DNA of 64,000 bases from Capitella teleta (taxonomy: Eukaryota; Annelida; Polychaeta; Capitellidae). The DNA is taken from contig KB305005.1 of assembly GCA_000328365.1 (NCBI GenBank), forward strand, positions 390,992 through 454,991, in the 5' to 3' direction. Positions 12,201 through 33,075 of this stretch are shown piece by piece. The notes under the pieces were generated by a model, which did not search any database, was not told the origin of the DNA, and saw only the letters and a list, made by a program, of their open reading frames with translations. How positions within the stretch are numbered: position 1 is the stretch's first letter; every line of letters starts with the position of its first letter. The position numbers were made by a program, and so were the translations under genes.

Positions 12201-12719
12201 TTCTCTAGTCTTTTCTTCTAACTTTGGTGGTGTCTTTCTAGACTGCTTGCCTAGTCAACATTCTATTGGCTTCATTGAAGTTCATTCATGCCGCCACGTT
12301 CAGTTTTGTATGCACTTGCATGTAAAATTAAACCGAATTATGAAATCATGACGCACTCCACAATATTTCACCCTCATAAATTACAATCAAGAAGGAAATA
12401 TAGATTTTTGCATTATACTCCACTGTCACACATGATTCAAACTGCACATTTTTCACCCTTCATTGAACAGTGACTACAGTCAGACCCTCATCCATAGCTT
12501 CCAGATAACAAATCCTTCCGGTGCCATTGTTTACTGCTTATTTAATCCAGCCTGTCCGTTTATTTCTGAGGCCTGAATAACAAGAAAGGACTGCATTCAA
12601 CATCAAAATTGTTCAGTTCTAGTTGTGAGAAACAGAAACAAGCATTTTTTCAAATGTGATAAAAAAATAATAATAATTGCTTAAAACTTGAAACAAAAGA
12701 TGCCTGCATTTATTCATAT

Positions 12720-14198
12720 TCACTCTGTTTGAATTTTACGTTTCTTGCTTTCCCTGCAAACTTTAATGTCTTGAGAACTGGCTTGAGAGGAATTCAAGTC
12801 ATATGAGTCATTGAGCGAATAACCCGCAGACGACAGCAGCTTTCGTTTCTTTGATTTTCTTAGTCCGTTCTCACATGGAGTTGAGGTTAACGAATCACTG
12901 AGATCTGTTCCAGGATCAGCGATGCCTGAATCGTTGGTGTCAGAGTGCTGGCGTTTACGTCCCTTTTTGGCAGAAGTTGGAGTGTCAAGTTCTCCTGGCT
13001 CAACTTTGAAGGATTTTCTTTTTTTCTTCTTCTTCGCCGTAGGAGTCATTTCATCAATGATTTCTACACTTTGGCTCGATGCCAAAGTATTATTATCCTG
13101 GGAGTTCATTTCGACTTTGAAGGATTTTCTCTTTTGTTTCTTCTTTGGTGAAATTACTTCACCAATGGTTTCCACACTCAGAGTGGATTCCAAGCTCATA
13201 GTAGGAATGTCACTCTCCTCTTGAGTGGATTTCCTCTTTTTCTTCTTCTTTTTAACGGGAGTCACTTCTGTGATTTCCACACTTTGGCTTGATGCCAAAG
13301 CTTCATCCTTCAGGTCTTCATCAAAGGAATTGGATGAGGTGGGGAATTCATAGAACTTCTCACTTTCTTCCTCGTGCATTTCTTCTGAACTCTCTCTGCA
13401 AAAAAAAAAAAAGGCGCGAAATAGATTAAAACCCAGGTATCAGACAGTACATTTGGGTGAATATCATTATTCTGAACTAAATGTCCAATAGAGTCAGAGG
13501 TAAATGGAGGACTTCTGCAAAATGTGAAGATACTTACACACTAACTAATTGGCACAGTAGAGAAAGTCCTTTGTTTTGAGGGTAGACCTCTGATATGGAC
13601 AAAACAACTGAGTCAGACAACTGAAGATTTGACCAGTCTATTTCTTGTGATGCTCCAGCCTCTGGTTCCAGCACAGAAGCATTGAAGTAATTATGAACCA
13701 AGCAGCCAATGTAGTCCCTGCCAAGCTGTAAATAGGAGAAAAAGCATAATCAGCAAATCATTCAAATTAATAACCATTCAAATTTGTACTCACTTTGTTG
13801 ATAACTGCACGAACTTTCTGCCCAGGCTGTGGTTTGAATAGAATAAGTTCTGTCTGAACACTCAAGTGTAGATGAGGCTGATCCGACACAGTTACAGCAT
13901 GCTCTTGCTCTCTCTGAATGGTCGTGTACGCAACAGGCACACCCTGAAACCTTAAAAAGGAGAATACTTATTATATATCTTGAAAACAAACCATGTTAAC
14001 TTACTGTTCCATGTAAATGCCCAATTGCATTTTGAGTACTTCTAAGAGGCCTTTGTGTATGTCATTCATGTAACGTGGAGACAAAAGTAGCACCTGGCGC
14101 TCTTTCACTAATTCAAAACATGAATATTCATCCTCCAGCAGCATTTTGGCCTCATTGATGGACATCAATGGTCTTGATGTGGATTCTAAATGCTCCAT
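12720..14198 (-). CDS. POLR1F: RNA polymerase I subunit RPA43 (POLR1F/TWISTNB)
   Basis: RPA43 forms the stalk of RNA polymerase I and contacts the Rrn3/TIF-IA initiation factor in the nucleolus. Four exons (14198-14005, 13950-13794, 13725-13538, 13395-12720) join in frame to give 404 residues. Evidence: N-terminal LLSPRYMNDIHKG, then GVPVAYTTI, LFKPQPGQKVRAVINKV and the signature IGCLVHNYFNAS, matching vertebrate GVPIAYDNI, GQKLMGIVNKV and IGCLVHGCFNAS. The C-terminal half is a Lys-rich, probably nucleolar tail with repeated SSQSVEI(x)n KKKKKRKSFKVE units, comparable to the Lys-rich tail of the human protein (338 residues) but longer. The start at 14198 is the first Met in a frame preserved through all junctions. 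The gene is convergent with the CECR2-like gene. Confidence 0.93.
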
Positions 14199-14210
14199 TG
14201 TGGCTGAAAC

Positions 14211-14308
14211 CAGATGAGAATTAAAGGTTAGAGCATGATTATGATCGTGATTCAGAAATCAGAAGAGAATTGAAAGTTAGAACATGATTATGATCGTGAT
14301 TCAGAAAT
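14211..14308. repeat. Tandem duplication of about 49 bp upstream of POLR1F
   Basis: Two adjacent copies of a roughly 49-bp unit, each containing GATTATGATCGTGATTCAGA, sit immediately upstream of the POLR1F start codon (14198). They differ at a few positions in their first half. They lie in the 5' UTR or promoter. Confidence 0.85.
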
Positions 14309-15005
14309 CATGGACTGCAAGAATTGAACATGGCTTCTATTGTATCATGGAAATTGGCAGTTGAAATTTGGTGAACATCCCAGACCCATTGTCACAAGAG
14401 GTGGCAAGGTGGCGAGAAAGCAAGACTCGAAGAGTTAAAGTTAAGATGAAAAGAGATATGAACATAACTATCAGTAGTTACTTCACTCGCACGCAGTTAC
14501 AATCTTCATCTCACCACTTGACGGACAGTAAAAGTTAATTGAAAAATATGCCATTCTTTAAGTGGTTTATCTCCAAGCACAAGCTCAGGGAATTCCGCGA
14601 CGTCACTTTTCCACCGTATGTTCAAGTAAACAGATGCTGTCTGAATATTCTCATATACAGACAAGATATGTCCATATATTTAAATGGAAGTTACATAAAA
14701 TGATCATGAATTCAGCACTCAATTTCAGACGCTCGTGGATATTTGAGTCATTTGGCAATTAAGAATGCTTACACGAGCATCAAAGTCACACAAAATAATT
14801 GATCTATTGATCAATCACTGAGCGGCTTGTTAAGGTGAAGGTCGAATGCTGCAGCCATCGTACCCGTTGCTAGTCGTTTTGGAAATAGAAGCATTTTTGT
14901 GCAATTAATGACTAATTAGTCACTGCCGTGCGGAGTTTTTGGTGTCTATAGGTTCATTTATTCATAATCTTGCAAGATCCGAAGCCTCAGCTCTCTCCCG
15001 TAAGG

Positions 15006-15328
15006 TGTGTGAGTGATTGGGGTTTTACGGCTCCACCCAACCCGTTCGGGTGATACGGGCGCCAGAACAGAAGGCCCGGGACAGGGGTTTCCCCCTACTC
15101 TTATCGATAAATCCCAAGGGTTCTTTATCCTGCATACCACCATAGACAGTAGTACACAGCACCCGGCCTTGTTATGCAGTTGGGCAGCACTGCAGAGTCA
15201 CCGAAGAATTACAATTGTAATTCACAATCATAACGCCCGTGGCCTGATCGGGTCTCGAACCCGGGACCTCGACCCCCACGGTCGGCATAGGATTGTAGTC
15301 AGCGGTTTAACCCACTATCCGGTGCCCC
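15006..15328 (-). mobile_element. tRNA-derived SINE, copy 1
   Basis: Reading the minus strand, the element begins GGGGCACCGG, has a Pol III box B (GGTTCGAGACC) and a long non-tRNA body. Box A is damaged: copy 2 (48722-49033) has TAGCTCAGTGG where this copy has lost about 8 bases. It is flanked by near-perfect direct repeats of CTCTCTCCCGTRAGG at 14991-15005 and 15329-15343, the target-site duplication. The body ends in a 3' tail containing GTAAAACCCCAATCACTC. Confidence 0.85.
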
Positions 15329-16198
15329 CTCTCTCCCGTGAGGGGAGTGTAGCTTCCGAGGCTTTGTTATTGTTCTTCTGAGAAATCAGTGACTTCCCTT
15401 GAAATTATTATATACTGTCTAGAAGGCTACATAGGCATTCCATGTATCCAGAGCCCACTGGTAAGACTCCCTGTGAGTAGTGCATGCATGCAAACGGATA
15501 TTCATATTCTGTCACACTTGTGGGACTAAATCATACCCTATTATCGCCCACTTTCGAAGCGACGACAACCGAGATTGGGATAATAGGGCAGAATACAACC
15601 AACTAAAGTTAGTGATAGACATGTATTATCACCTTAATTCAATTCCAACACTTAGTAAAACCAGGATCAATCAACGGAAGGAATATTCAGATGCAACATT
15701 CAATGTTTAGAACTGTGCGCATGCCATCCATTTCCCATGCTCGTTCCTGTTACCTCCGGCAGGTGGCCCGCGACTTGACCTGGTTTCAAATATGACCTAT
15801 ATTGATCCAATCACCATCGTCCTGTTGACCTATTCACAATAGATGACCTAATTTTCACCAATCAAAAGGCGATCTTGCGTCACGTGGTTTTACAATTTAA
15901 AAAGCAACAGAGAAACGGACGCCAACGAATACAAATTTCAAGGAATGTTTTTTCTCTGATTTAAATGAAAATATTCTAGAAGGTAATTGGTAATGAATGT
16001 CTTTTTGACTCAGAAATGTGTTCGGTACCATTCTGAGTGTATCTTTCTATATTCTACGTCATTTGGGACGTTGGCCAAGTTGGCAAGTCCGGGATCCAAT
16101 ATTCTGGATTTTGACAGATCACCAGATCTCGTCTGATTCTGTAACACCTTCATGATTAACAAGTTCATCAACTGCAACAATCGGCTAGCTGCTGTAAG

Positions 16199-17076
16199 CA
16201 GGTCGAGGCGGACCGTTGTTCGACGTACGTACCTAAATCAACGTACGTACCTAGAAGTAGGTACGGGTGTACCTACATCGAAGTACGATTCATTTTGCAG
16301 CCTCAAACTATGCATATTCACCATTTTCTCATGAATATGTGATTGTTCAGCTCTATAAATAGTTCCCAGGGGTTCCCTGGTTCAATTAAAGTCGTTGGGA
16401 GGCATCAGCTTCCTGTCACATCCACGGATTAGCAAACTTTGTAAGTTTGTTGGGTGCCATCACCATGCATCTCACGGCCACATAGCAAATAATAAATTTA
16501 ATGAGACAATCTGTTTAGTTGTTTATAGTAGTATATGCACATTTAGGAAGATAAATATGCCTTTAGTATACACACCATCAATGGCTTATAGTCGACCATA
16601 CTACGATCTAGGTATGCCAGCGTACGTTGATCTAGGTACTCCCTACCCCCTCCCCTCTTCATTGTCAAATATAATTTGTTCGCCACATACAATCCTTAAG
16701 GGACCAAATCAGTTGGATAGAGGGATGGTTTATGCACAATTTGGTATTTCAAAACCCATTTTACACCCTTTAGTTCTTTCCCTATGTCAATTTACCTGCA
16801 GTACATGTAATGGACAGGCAGCTTTTGAGTGCTGAGTGTCTCGATTGGAGAGGCAGGAAGTAGAGCAAAGTTACATAATCGACTAAATATAGCTCAGGGC
16901 TTCCCAGGGAATGTTTTTCTAATTTACATGGCATCAATATTCATGAGAAAAAGATGAATATGTATAGTTTTAAGCTGCAATATGGAGTGTACTACGATCT
17001 AGGTACACCCGTACCTACTTCTAGGTACGTACGTCGATTTAGGTACGTACGTCGAACAACGGTCCGCCTCGACCTG
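16199..17076. mobile_element. Non-autonomous DNA transposon with long terminal inverted repeats
   Basis: The ends are inverted copies starting CAGGTCGAGGCGGACCGTTG. The inverted repeat is near-perfect for about 75 bp and recognisable for about 190 bp each side. The 5-bp word GTAAG directly abuts both ends (16194-16198 and 17077-17081), a probable target-site duplication. The terminal repeats contain stacked ACGTACGTACCTA and TAGGTAC motifs. The 878-bp element has no recognisable transposase; an open frame at 16395-16835 has no family features. The 5-bp duplication and CAG ends do not let me name a superfamily with confidence. Confidence 0.85.
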
Positions 17077-17236
17077 GTAAGAGCATTAAAATAAATAAAT
17101 GAAATGCTATTGTTTGAATCCAATCATGTGAATGTCTTATCAAACTCTTTCGATCAGTCACCAGACCGTAATCATGGCAGACCCCAGTACGACTACTGTC
17201 ATTACTGTTACATAGTCATAAGGTAGCACAGATTCT

Positions 17237-17262
17237 CGGGCGAGGTCTGTATACCTCGCCCG
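17237..17262. repeat. Perfect 10-bp-arm hairpin
   Basis: CGGGCGAGGT and its exact reverse complement ACCTCGCCCG are separated by 6 bases. This may be a tiny inverted-repeat element or a chance hairpin in the region upstream of CKAP5. Confidence 0.8.
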
Positions 17263-17499
17263 ACGGTAAACCGCTTCTTTTTGCGTATACTGGCAGCGAG
17301 GCTCCACACTCAGCTGATTGCATGATAAATATAGACGTATTATCCGACAAATCCTTGTGTTTAAGCCCTCCAGACGTTAGATGGTATATTTATGCTCCAA
17401 GAAAAAACAATATGAGCCAGTACCATCATGTCTAACTTGCATTAATTAAAACCCGCAACAAAATATCACTTCGTGAAGAAGTAAACAAACGCCATTTTG

Positions 17500-17760
17500 C
17501 GAGTGACGTCACTCAGCGCATGCGCGCTGCATTGTAAACAAGCGCACATGCTTCACTTTCCCGCTCAAACTTCTTACACAACTTTGGAATGAAAATGAAT
17601 AAAATTGTTCATATACTGATTGGTGATGCACAAAATATTGCGTATTAATAATTAATACGTAATCCTTTGTGAAGACTCGGTATAAATTACGTGCGCAACT
17701 GCAAGGGAAGATAGGCCGCATGTTGAACTGCTTAGCGCGGGAAAATTGTATGCGCATGCG
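17500..17760. promoter_or_regulatory. Promoter-like patch with CRE, NRF1 and E2F-type sites
   Basis: A perfect CRE palindrome TGACGTCA (17504-17511) is followed by an NRF1-type GCGCATGCGC (17516-17525), a GCGCGGGAAAA E2F-type word near 17736 and a second TGCGCATGCG (17751-17760). The cluster is unusual in an AT-rich spacer and fits a housekeeping/cell-cycle promoter. The nearest downstream gene is CKAP5 (3 kb away, with a 5' UTR intron), so it may be its promoter. This is inference from motif words only. Confidence 0.4.
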
Positions 17761-20700
17761 TGTATGTTTACTTCGCACTACGCAGGCGCAGTGCTTTGGT
17801 TTATTTATAACATGTGGAGAGCAGGTCATGTGACACAACAATCGGAAAGCGGAGAGAAACCTGTAATGTCACTTTTTTTCCTTGCAGATCCAGTTTAAGT
17901 AGGTTTATGGTACTGGTTTCGACCAAATTTAGTACCAGCGTCTACCTGGTATGGCTCTGCAGACCCTGGTGCCTTCATAAATATAATTACAAGTGTGGAA
18001 TTCTAGAAATCGTGGTTCGCGAACTGGAGTTTAATGCGTTTACCATACAGCGAGACCCATTGGGCTCGCTGTAGTATGTCAGCTAGTCATAAGGATATAT
18101 AACTATGTTATAATTACTAAAGTATTGATTAGACCTAGTACTAGTAGTAGTAGCCTAGTACTAGTAGGCTAATCACTGACCTGCTGACTAACTTAGTAAA
18201 TGACTACTGAGGCTACTCAATATCAACAAAATTTATATGATCATGATCAGTCATCTTGATGTCAATAATGAGACATCATGCTAATGCAGCTGACCCTCAC
18301 CTAGCCCTGTACTATGGCTGATCCCGATCGCCCATGGATCAGCCCTACCGTATCAGACCCAAAATGAGTCCACACTAAGCCCACAAGTGTGCCTGAAATA
18401 TCTGTTTGCATAAATGCACTACATTACAGGCACATATCGGATCCATTTAGAGCCATAGCGCGTGCTCGTTGAGAGCCATTGCAAGCATTGCACACCTAAG
18501 AATACACTCAATATAACAGTTATATAATTTATTTAAACATCCTCTTACGAGCGATTTATCCGAGCGATGGATCTGCCTGTCACCGATTGTGAAGTTGGTG
18601 ACGGCAAAAACATGCAGCATGTTCAGCGTCCCCCAAAATCATAACGGTCATAATGTTTACGACATCTATGGTCATTATGTTAGGTGCCCAGGAAACGTGC
18701 TATTGTTTACATCTTCTGCGCATGCTCACAACCCTAGCGCTCTCGGCCGGCGATGTTATTATTGCCAATTTATTATGTTTTAAGTAATTTGAACTATTGT
18801 TACATCATCAGATATTGGTAACACATAAGTTATACTCATTTCGGCCATCTCGGGTCATTCGATTCGACGATCCCCTCTCAATAATAAACCACAATGTTCG
18901 CTATTGGGGCGACAATGCCAAACTGTAACTGATAATCAGATCAGTTACACTTGTGGAATTAAGTCCACACTAATTAAAATTTTAGGCTTCCAGGTTACCT
19001 TACAATTCTCATTCAAATAATTCGCCAAATATAACAGCGTCCATGCTGTAGCCTGCAATTTTGCAAAGGGCCACAACAATTGATCCAGGTTTTAGATTTA
19101 CTGCTGAACTGCTGAAAAATCCTGCCGCCGCGAACATCGTGCGTGTCGCTCGGATTGAAATTTTACACCTTTCTTGGAAATCAGGTCGGCGTCGTATAAA
19201 AAGGTATAGACTGAATATTTTTAGAAGAGTCAACAACTATTGACGTGAGAGATGTTTAGAATGGATGTTTTGTGATGTATTCATGAGAAAATTAATTGGC
19301 TATTGTAATAGTATTTTTTGGTGAAAGGCGATTTTTTATAAGGATAGGCGAGCATTGTATGGCAGACCATATGCCGCATATTTATGCGGCACTTGATAGG
19401 CCTAACCCTCATCCTGCCTTTCCCTTGGTTCTTGGATATCCGTGTGCAAAGTTAGCTTTATGATATGCATATTTAGTTGAGAGGTACATTTCTTGTCTTT
19501 ATTTTAACACTTGCTCGCTAATATGAGGATTTAGTGTCCGGGTTAATTCGGCAAGTGAACTCCAGTAATTGCTGATAATATAATAATATATAATAATTTA
19601 TGATAATATAAGTTTTAATGCTATGTGATATCATGGTAGATGACATATTCCGGTTGATGCAGTCAAACAAGATCACGTTGAACTGGCTAAAAGTTAAAGA
19701 CTACCTACATCTGGACAAGGTTATCTTTCTCTACCTTTGTTTAGAAATGCCATCATTAGTTATGACTACTAAATTGTGCTTTGTTTTGTAATTGTCTATG
19801 AAAAGTATTATCACCCCTCCTGAGATGTATTTGGCTGGCTCATGCCTGACATCCCCTCTCCATCCATTCATTCATCATCATGTTGGGTCTACTTTTTCAT
19901 GTTCTCATTTAGTGAATGAAGATTAATTTACTTAATTAACTGATTGCTATATAGCAGATTGGCAGCAGTTGAAGTAATGACCAGTTTTACATTTGAATTT
20001 TATTTTGCACATTTAATTTTTTTTTGAAAGCGGCTTTATAAATGTAACGCAATTCACAGAGGGAGTCTGGTGGCCTGGGCTTTTTTATCTAGTTTTAAAG
20101 TTCATAATATTGGCTGGTTGGCTTCAGTCTTTGTAGAAGAAACGCCCTTGTAACCGGTGGCATCGTCATGGACATGTATCCCATGATGGCATATCCTCAG
20201 CTGCATTCTTGAAAACCATCCTTATCAGGGAATTCACGGGTAATCTTGGTCAATACTCAATACGCTCCATTGTGTTATGTGAATGTGATTTAGCTGCTTC
20301 TGAGCTTCATCACGTATAATGATATTTGGATATTGTAAATACATTCCCAGATAACCAGGAAGTTTAAGCATACTGAAAGAAGTAATTGTTTATTTTATTC
20401 AGAACAAATACAAGATAACAAGTTACAAGATCTGTACAAAGTCGCAACTTAAGACTATGACTCAACCACAAGATCTCATGATCTCATTTCTTGCTTCCTG
20501 AGCTGCATCTCTTTACTAAATCAGTAACGTAATAAGTGCTGTTCTCAACCTCAACGAGCTAAGTACTCACTTGAGTAATTGCGTTTGCGGGGGGCTCTTT
20601 GGAGAGAGCCTTTTAAATCTCTTAGTTTACTGTTCTTTCCTTTGCCAACTCTTTATCTCCTCTTCACATTTCAAGGTGTTTATTTGAGCATGAACCTCAG

Positions 20701-20765
20701 GGTTAGCACCTTGTTTCAGTTGTTTACTGTTTGTTTAATTGCAGGTGTGAAACAGAATTAGCAAA

Positions 20766-30304
<9,539 letters not shown>

Positions 30305-30790
30305 TACAAGCGAGCGAGTGTGAAACTGTGTGAATGTGGACGATGCCGCTTCTATATATTATGCAATTCCATTTAAGTACTTAACATAACATGCTAGGTG
30401 CTTTTTCCTTTCTCCCCTCGCTAATTACCCCTTCAGCTCATTTTACTTCGACTTCTCTAATTTTTTTTCTTTTCTTTTCTTTTTTTCTTAAATTTTTATA
30501 CATTTTTTTGATCTCTTCATCATTTTTATCATTTCAATCTTGCCCATAATATAAACAGAAGTATTTTTTCATGTCTCTTTTTTTATCATAATTCATTCTA
30601 GTCTCATTTCCTTTTCTCCCTCTCCATTTTGCTTCCATTTCATTTTCTTTCTTTTCTCGACCCTTGATATCCAGGGTCCTGTTTATTTTGTTTCGATTTT
30701 TGTTTAGATGGGTGCAGCACTTGGAACCATGGCTTATAGTGATGCCCTCTTTGAGAGTAATTCAATAAAACCCATTTACAATTTCCATCT
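30305..30790 (+). other. 3' UTR of CKAP5
   Basis: T/C-rich non-coding stretch after the stop, with an AATAAA signal at 30764-30769, so the transcript likely ends near 30,790. Confidence 0.6.
30764..30769 (+). terminator. Poly(A) signal AATAAA of CKAP5
   Basis: Canonical hexamer about 460 bp after the CKAP5 stop codon; no other AATAAA is nearer on this strand as far as I can see. Confidence 0.5.
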
Positions 30791-31178
30791 CTTAGCGTTC
30801 TTTGAACTTCACTTTCAGGCACTGCAGAAAAGATGCTTCATGTATAACAAGAGCACAGCTCACACATTCACCTATGGACAACAGCAGCCCCCAGTTGGGT
30901 GGCGTCCGAACGACAGTCCAGCCATACTAGAATATGCAAAAGTGCATTTGTTTTGTGCTATTCGTGGTTACATTATGTCTATTCTTATGTGCCAGCGAAT
31001 CAAGAAATCAGCTACAGCAATGCGATTACACTGAAATGACTAACGAGTTCTGCATCTTGTAAGATCTTCAAGTGCACGTACAGAATAGCTGGTTCAAGCA
31101 GCAACTGAAAAAGAAGTACCCAATGTGAAATATAGATCCCACATTGCAATGTGGCTGACAGTGACAAATTCCTCTTAA

Positions 31179-31882
31179 AGGGATTGGTAACTGAATTTTA
31201 AGTGATGTTCTATTGACCCATAGCACCAATTGATAGCATTCCGTGCCAAAAACACCATGCCTGGGTGCAAGTGTAAGGAAATAATGCATTCCGTATATGG
31301 GGGTTAGCATTGCGCCTATGGGAGAATGGCTTCCATTACGAAGTATAGGAGGCAAACGTCAGCTGAGGGCTTGCCGTGATTGGTCCCGTTCCCCTCGTGA
31401 AGCTATCGTTTTCAGCCAATCAGAGCAGATCATCTTCGCCATAAAAGGACATCTTTGTTGTTTACGAAACGAAAGCGTCAGTATTGTGCATGCATGGTGC
31501 ACTCTGGCTGACCTTTTCACTGTTTCAGGATGAGAAATCATGGTAGGTGTCCTCGAAAATCGCTTGTTAAAATAAGAAAAATAGCGAAAAATATTTTTTT
31601 ATCGCGCCTGACTGGTGGCAAAATGATTATTCTATCTATTTCCGAAAATAAAATAAAAAATATCCAGGGGTTTAGTCGCAGGACACGCTGATATGACGAG
31701 GCCCATTGTAAAAGATGGGGAACTCGGTGTTTCATCACAGCGACTGACGTCACGCCTAGTTAGCAATATATCTCCCGCGAAATCGTTAGCGATGATATTC
31801 CTTGTGTGGGCCAGGCATAGGAATCATTTTTGGTGCATCAAATAATGACTCAAAGTCCATTTTTAACCAGTCCTCCCTCCCT
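31179..31882. mobile_element. Possible TTAA-flanked MITE
   Basis: A 704-bp segment is bounded by TTAA on both sides (31175-31178, 31883-31886). Its ends start AGGGATTGG and, on the other strand, AGGGAGGGAGG, a short imperfect inverted repeat. Target TTAA with AGGG/CCCT ends is the pattern of piggyBac- or Kolobok-type elements. It is more GC-rich than the flanks and has no coding capacity. The terminal match is short, so this could be chance. Confidence 0.4.
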
Positions 31883-31889
31883 TTAATTT

Positions 31890-33075
31890 CCTGAGCAAAT
31901 TCCCTGTAAACTGATTGTGTGTGTACAGTATTTAAAAATTGAAGTGAAACTCAGATGTTAATAAACAACTTTTATTGTTGAATAATATGAGTAACTAAAC
32001 AAGTGTGCGTTAATAGTAAATAACGAAAAAAAAAAAAAACAATAAAAAAAAAAAAAAGAGAGATAAAAAAGAGCAAGGCACATTTTATTTAAGAATTGTG
32101 TAAGAAAATATATTTCATTGAACACACCACATTTACCCAATGTTCCGGTTTTTCAATCCCTGAAAATCAAATTATATATTTTTTCATTTTAGCATGATCC
32201 TGCCATAACATTAGCTACTTGTCTGCTGAGGTAGCCCCCTACGTGTTAATTAATTAAAAATAGTACAAATTAAGCCACTTTGTTAGCCATATTTCATGCT
32301 GATGTGTGAGCCAGAAACTGCAGCCAAAATGAGTAAAGTAAAATTGATAAGCAGATCTCAAAGTCAGTCTACGGAAGAAAAAAAAAACCACACAACACAG
32401 CAAACTTCTATTGGATGTACCTGCAAACAAAAACAGCAATTAATAATTGTGAGGAAAAAAAAATTTGCTCAACACAGAAAGCAAACAAAATGAAATATTG
32501 TTTAAAATACATGTACCCGGTAATTAATAATTATAAATTGGCATTTTTTGGGGGGCATCAACATTAATATGGTGAGATTATTAAACCGGTAGGAAATGCA
32601 TAATCACATAAGAATGGCAAATGCCGAAGTAAAAAGCCTTAAACATGCATTTGATGGGAAAGGAAATTGATGTTTTACGGCACACCAACACTAGCGATGG
32701 GTAATTAATAAGCAATAATCATTAGTATGATTTACACCAAATTTGCAGTATCGCAAAACAAAAAAAAATGTAAAACTGAAAATATGATACACTCACATTT
32801 AGTCATTTTGATATGCAGATATAGGCACAAAGCTGTTTTGAAATTATGGTGATGCAAACCACCGCATATTAAAAGAGGGTTGCTGGTTATTGGGGCTGCA
32901 TGAGTTCCCAGAGAAACAAGAATACCAGATTCCATGCTAATTCATCACAGTGCATGAAATATAAATGTGTGAAATATGGATACATGTCGAAAGCATGCTA
33001 AAGCATGGAATAAATGCGAAACGGGCGATCAACCAATCTCCAGAAAAAAAATAGCGCGAAAAGCGTGGGATTGGG
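31890..33075 (-). other. Spacer and probable 3' UTR of ACSS3
   Basis: AT-rich sequence with A runs at 32026-32058. Minus-strand AATAAA signals (TTTATT on plus, for example 31971-31976) could end the ACSS3 transcript. No coding exon is seen. Confidence 0.45.

Larger units (their letters stand above)
14309..20765. other. POLR1F-CKAP5 spacer
   Basis: About 6.4 kb without a supported coding exon. It holds a tRNA-derived SINE (15006-15328), a terminal-inverted-repeat transposon (16199-17076), a short hairpin (17237-17262) and a promoter-like patch (17500-17760). The last part (18 kb onward) is AT-rich and likely includes non-coding first exon(s) and a 5' UTR intron of CKAP5: an acceptor (TTTAATTGCAG) ends at about 20744, 22 bp before the CKAP5 ATG. 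Confidence 0.6.

Noticed and set aside
16395-16835. 146-codon open frame inside the inverted-repeat transposon
   Set aside because: No transposase motif, and the frame overlaps terminal-repeat sequence; likely chance.
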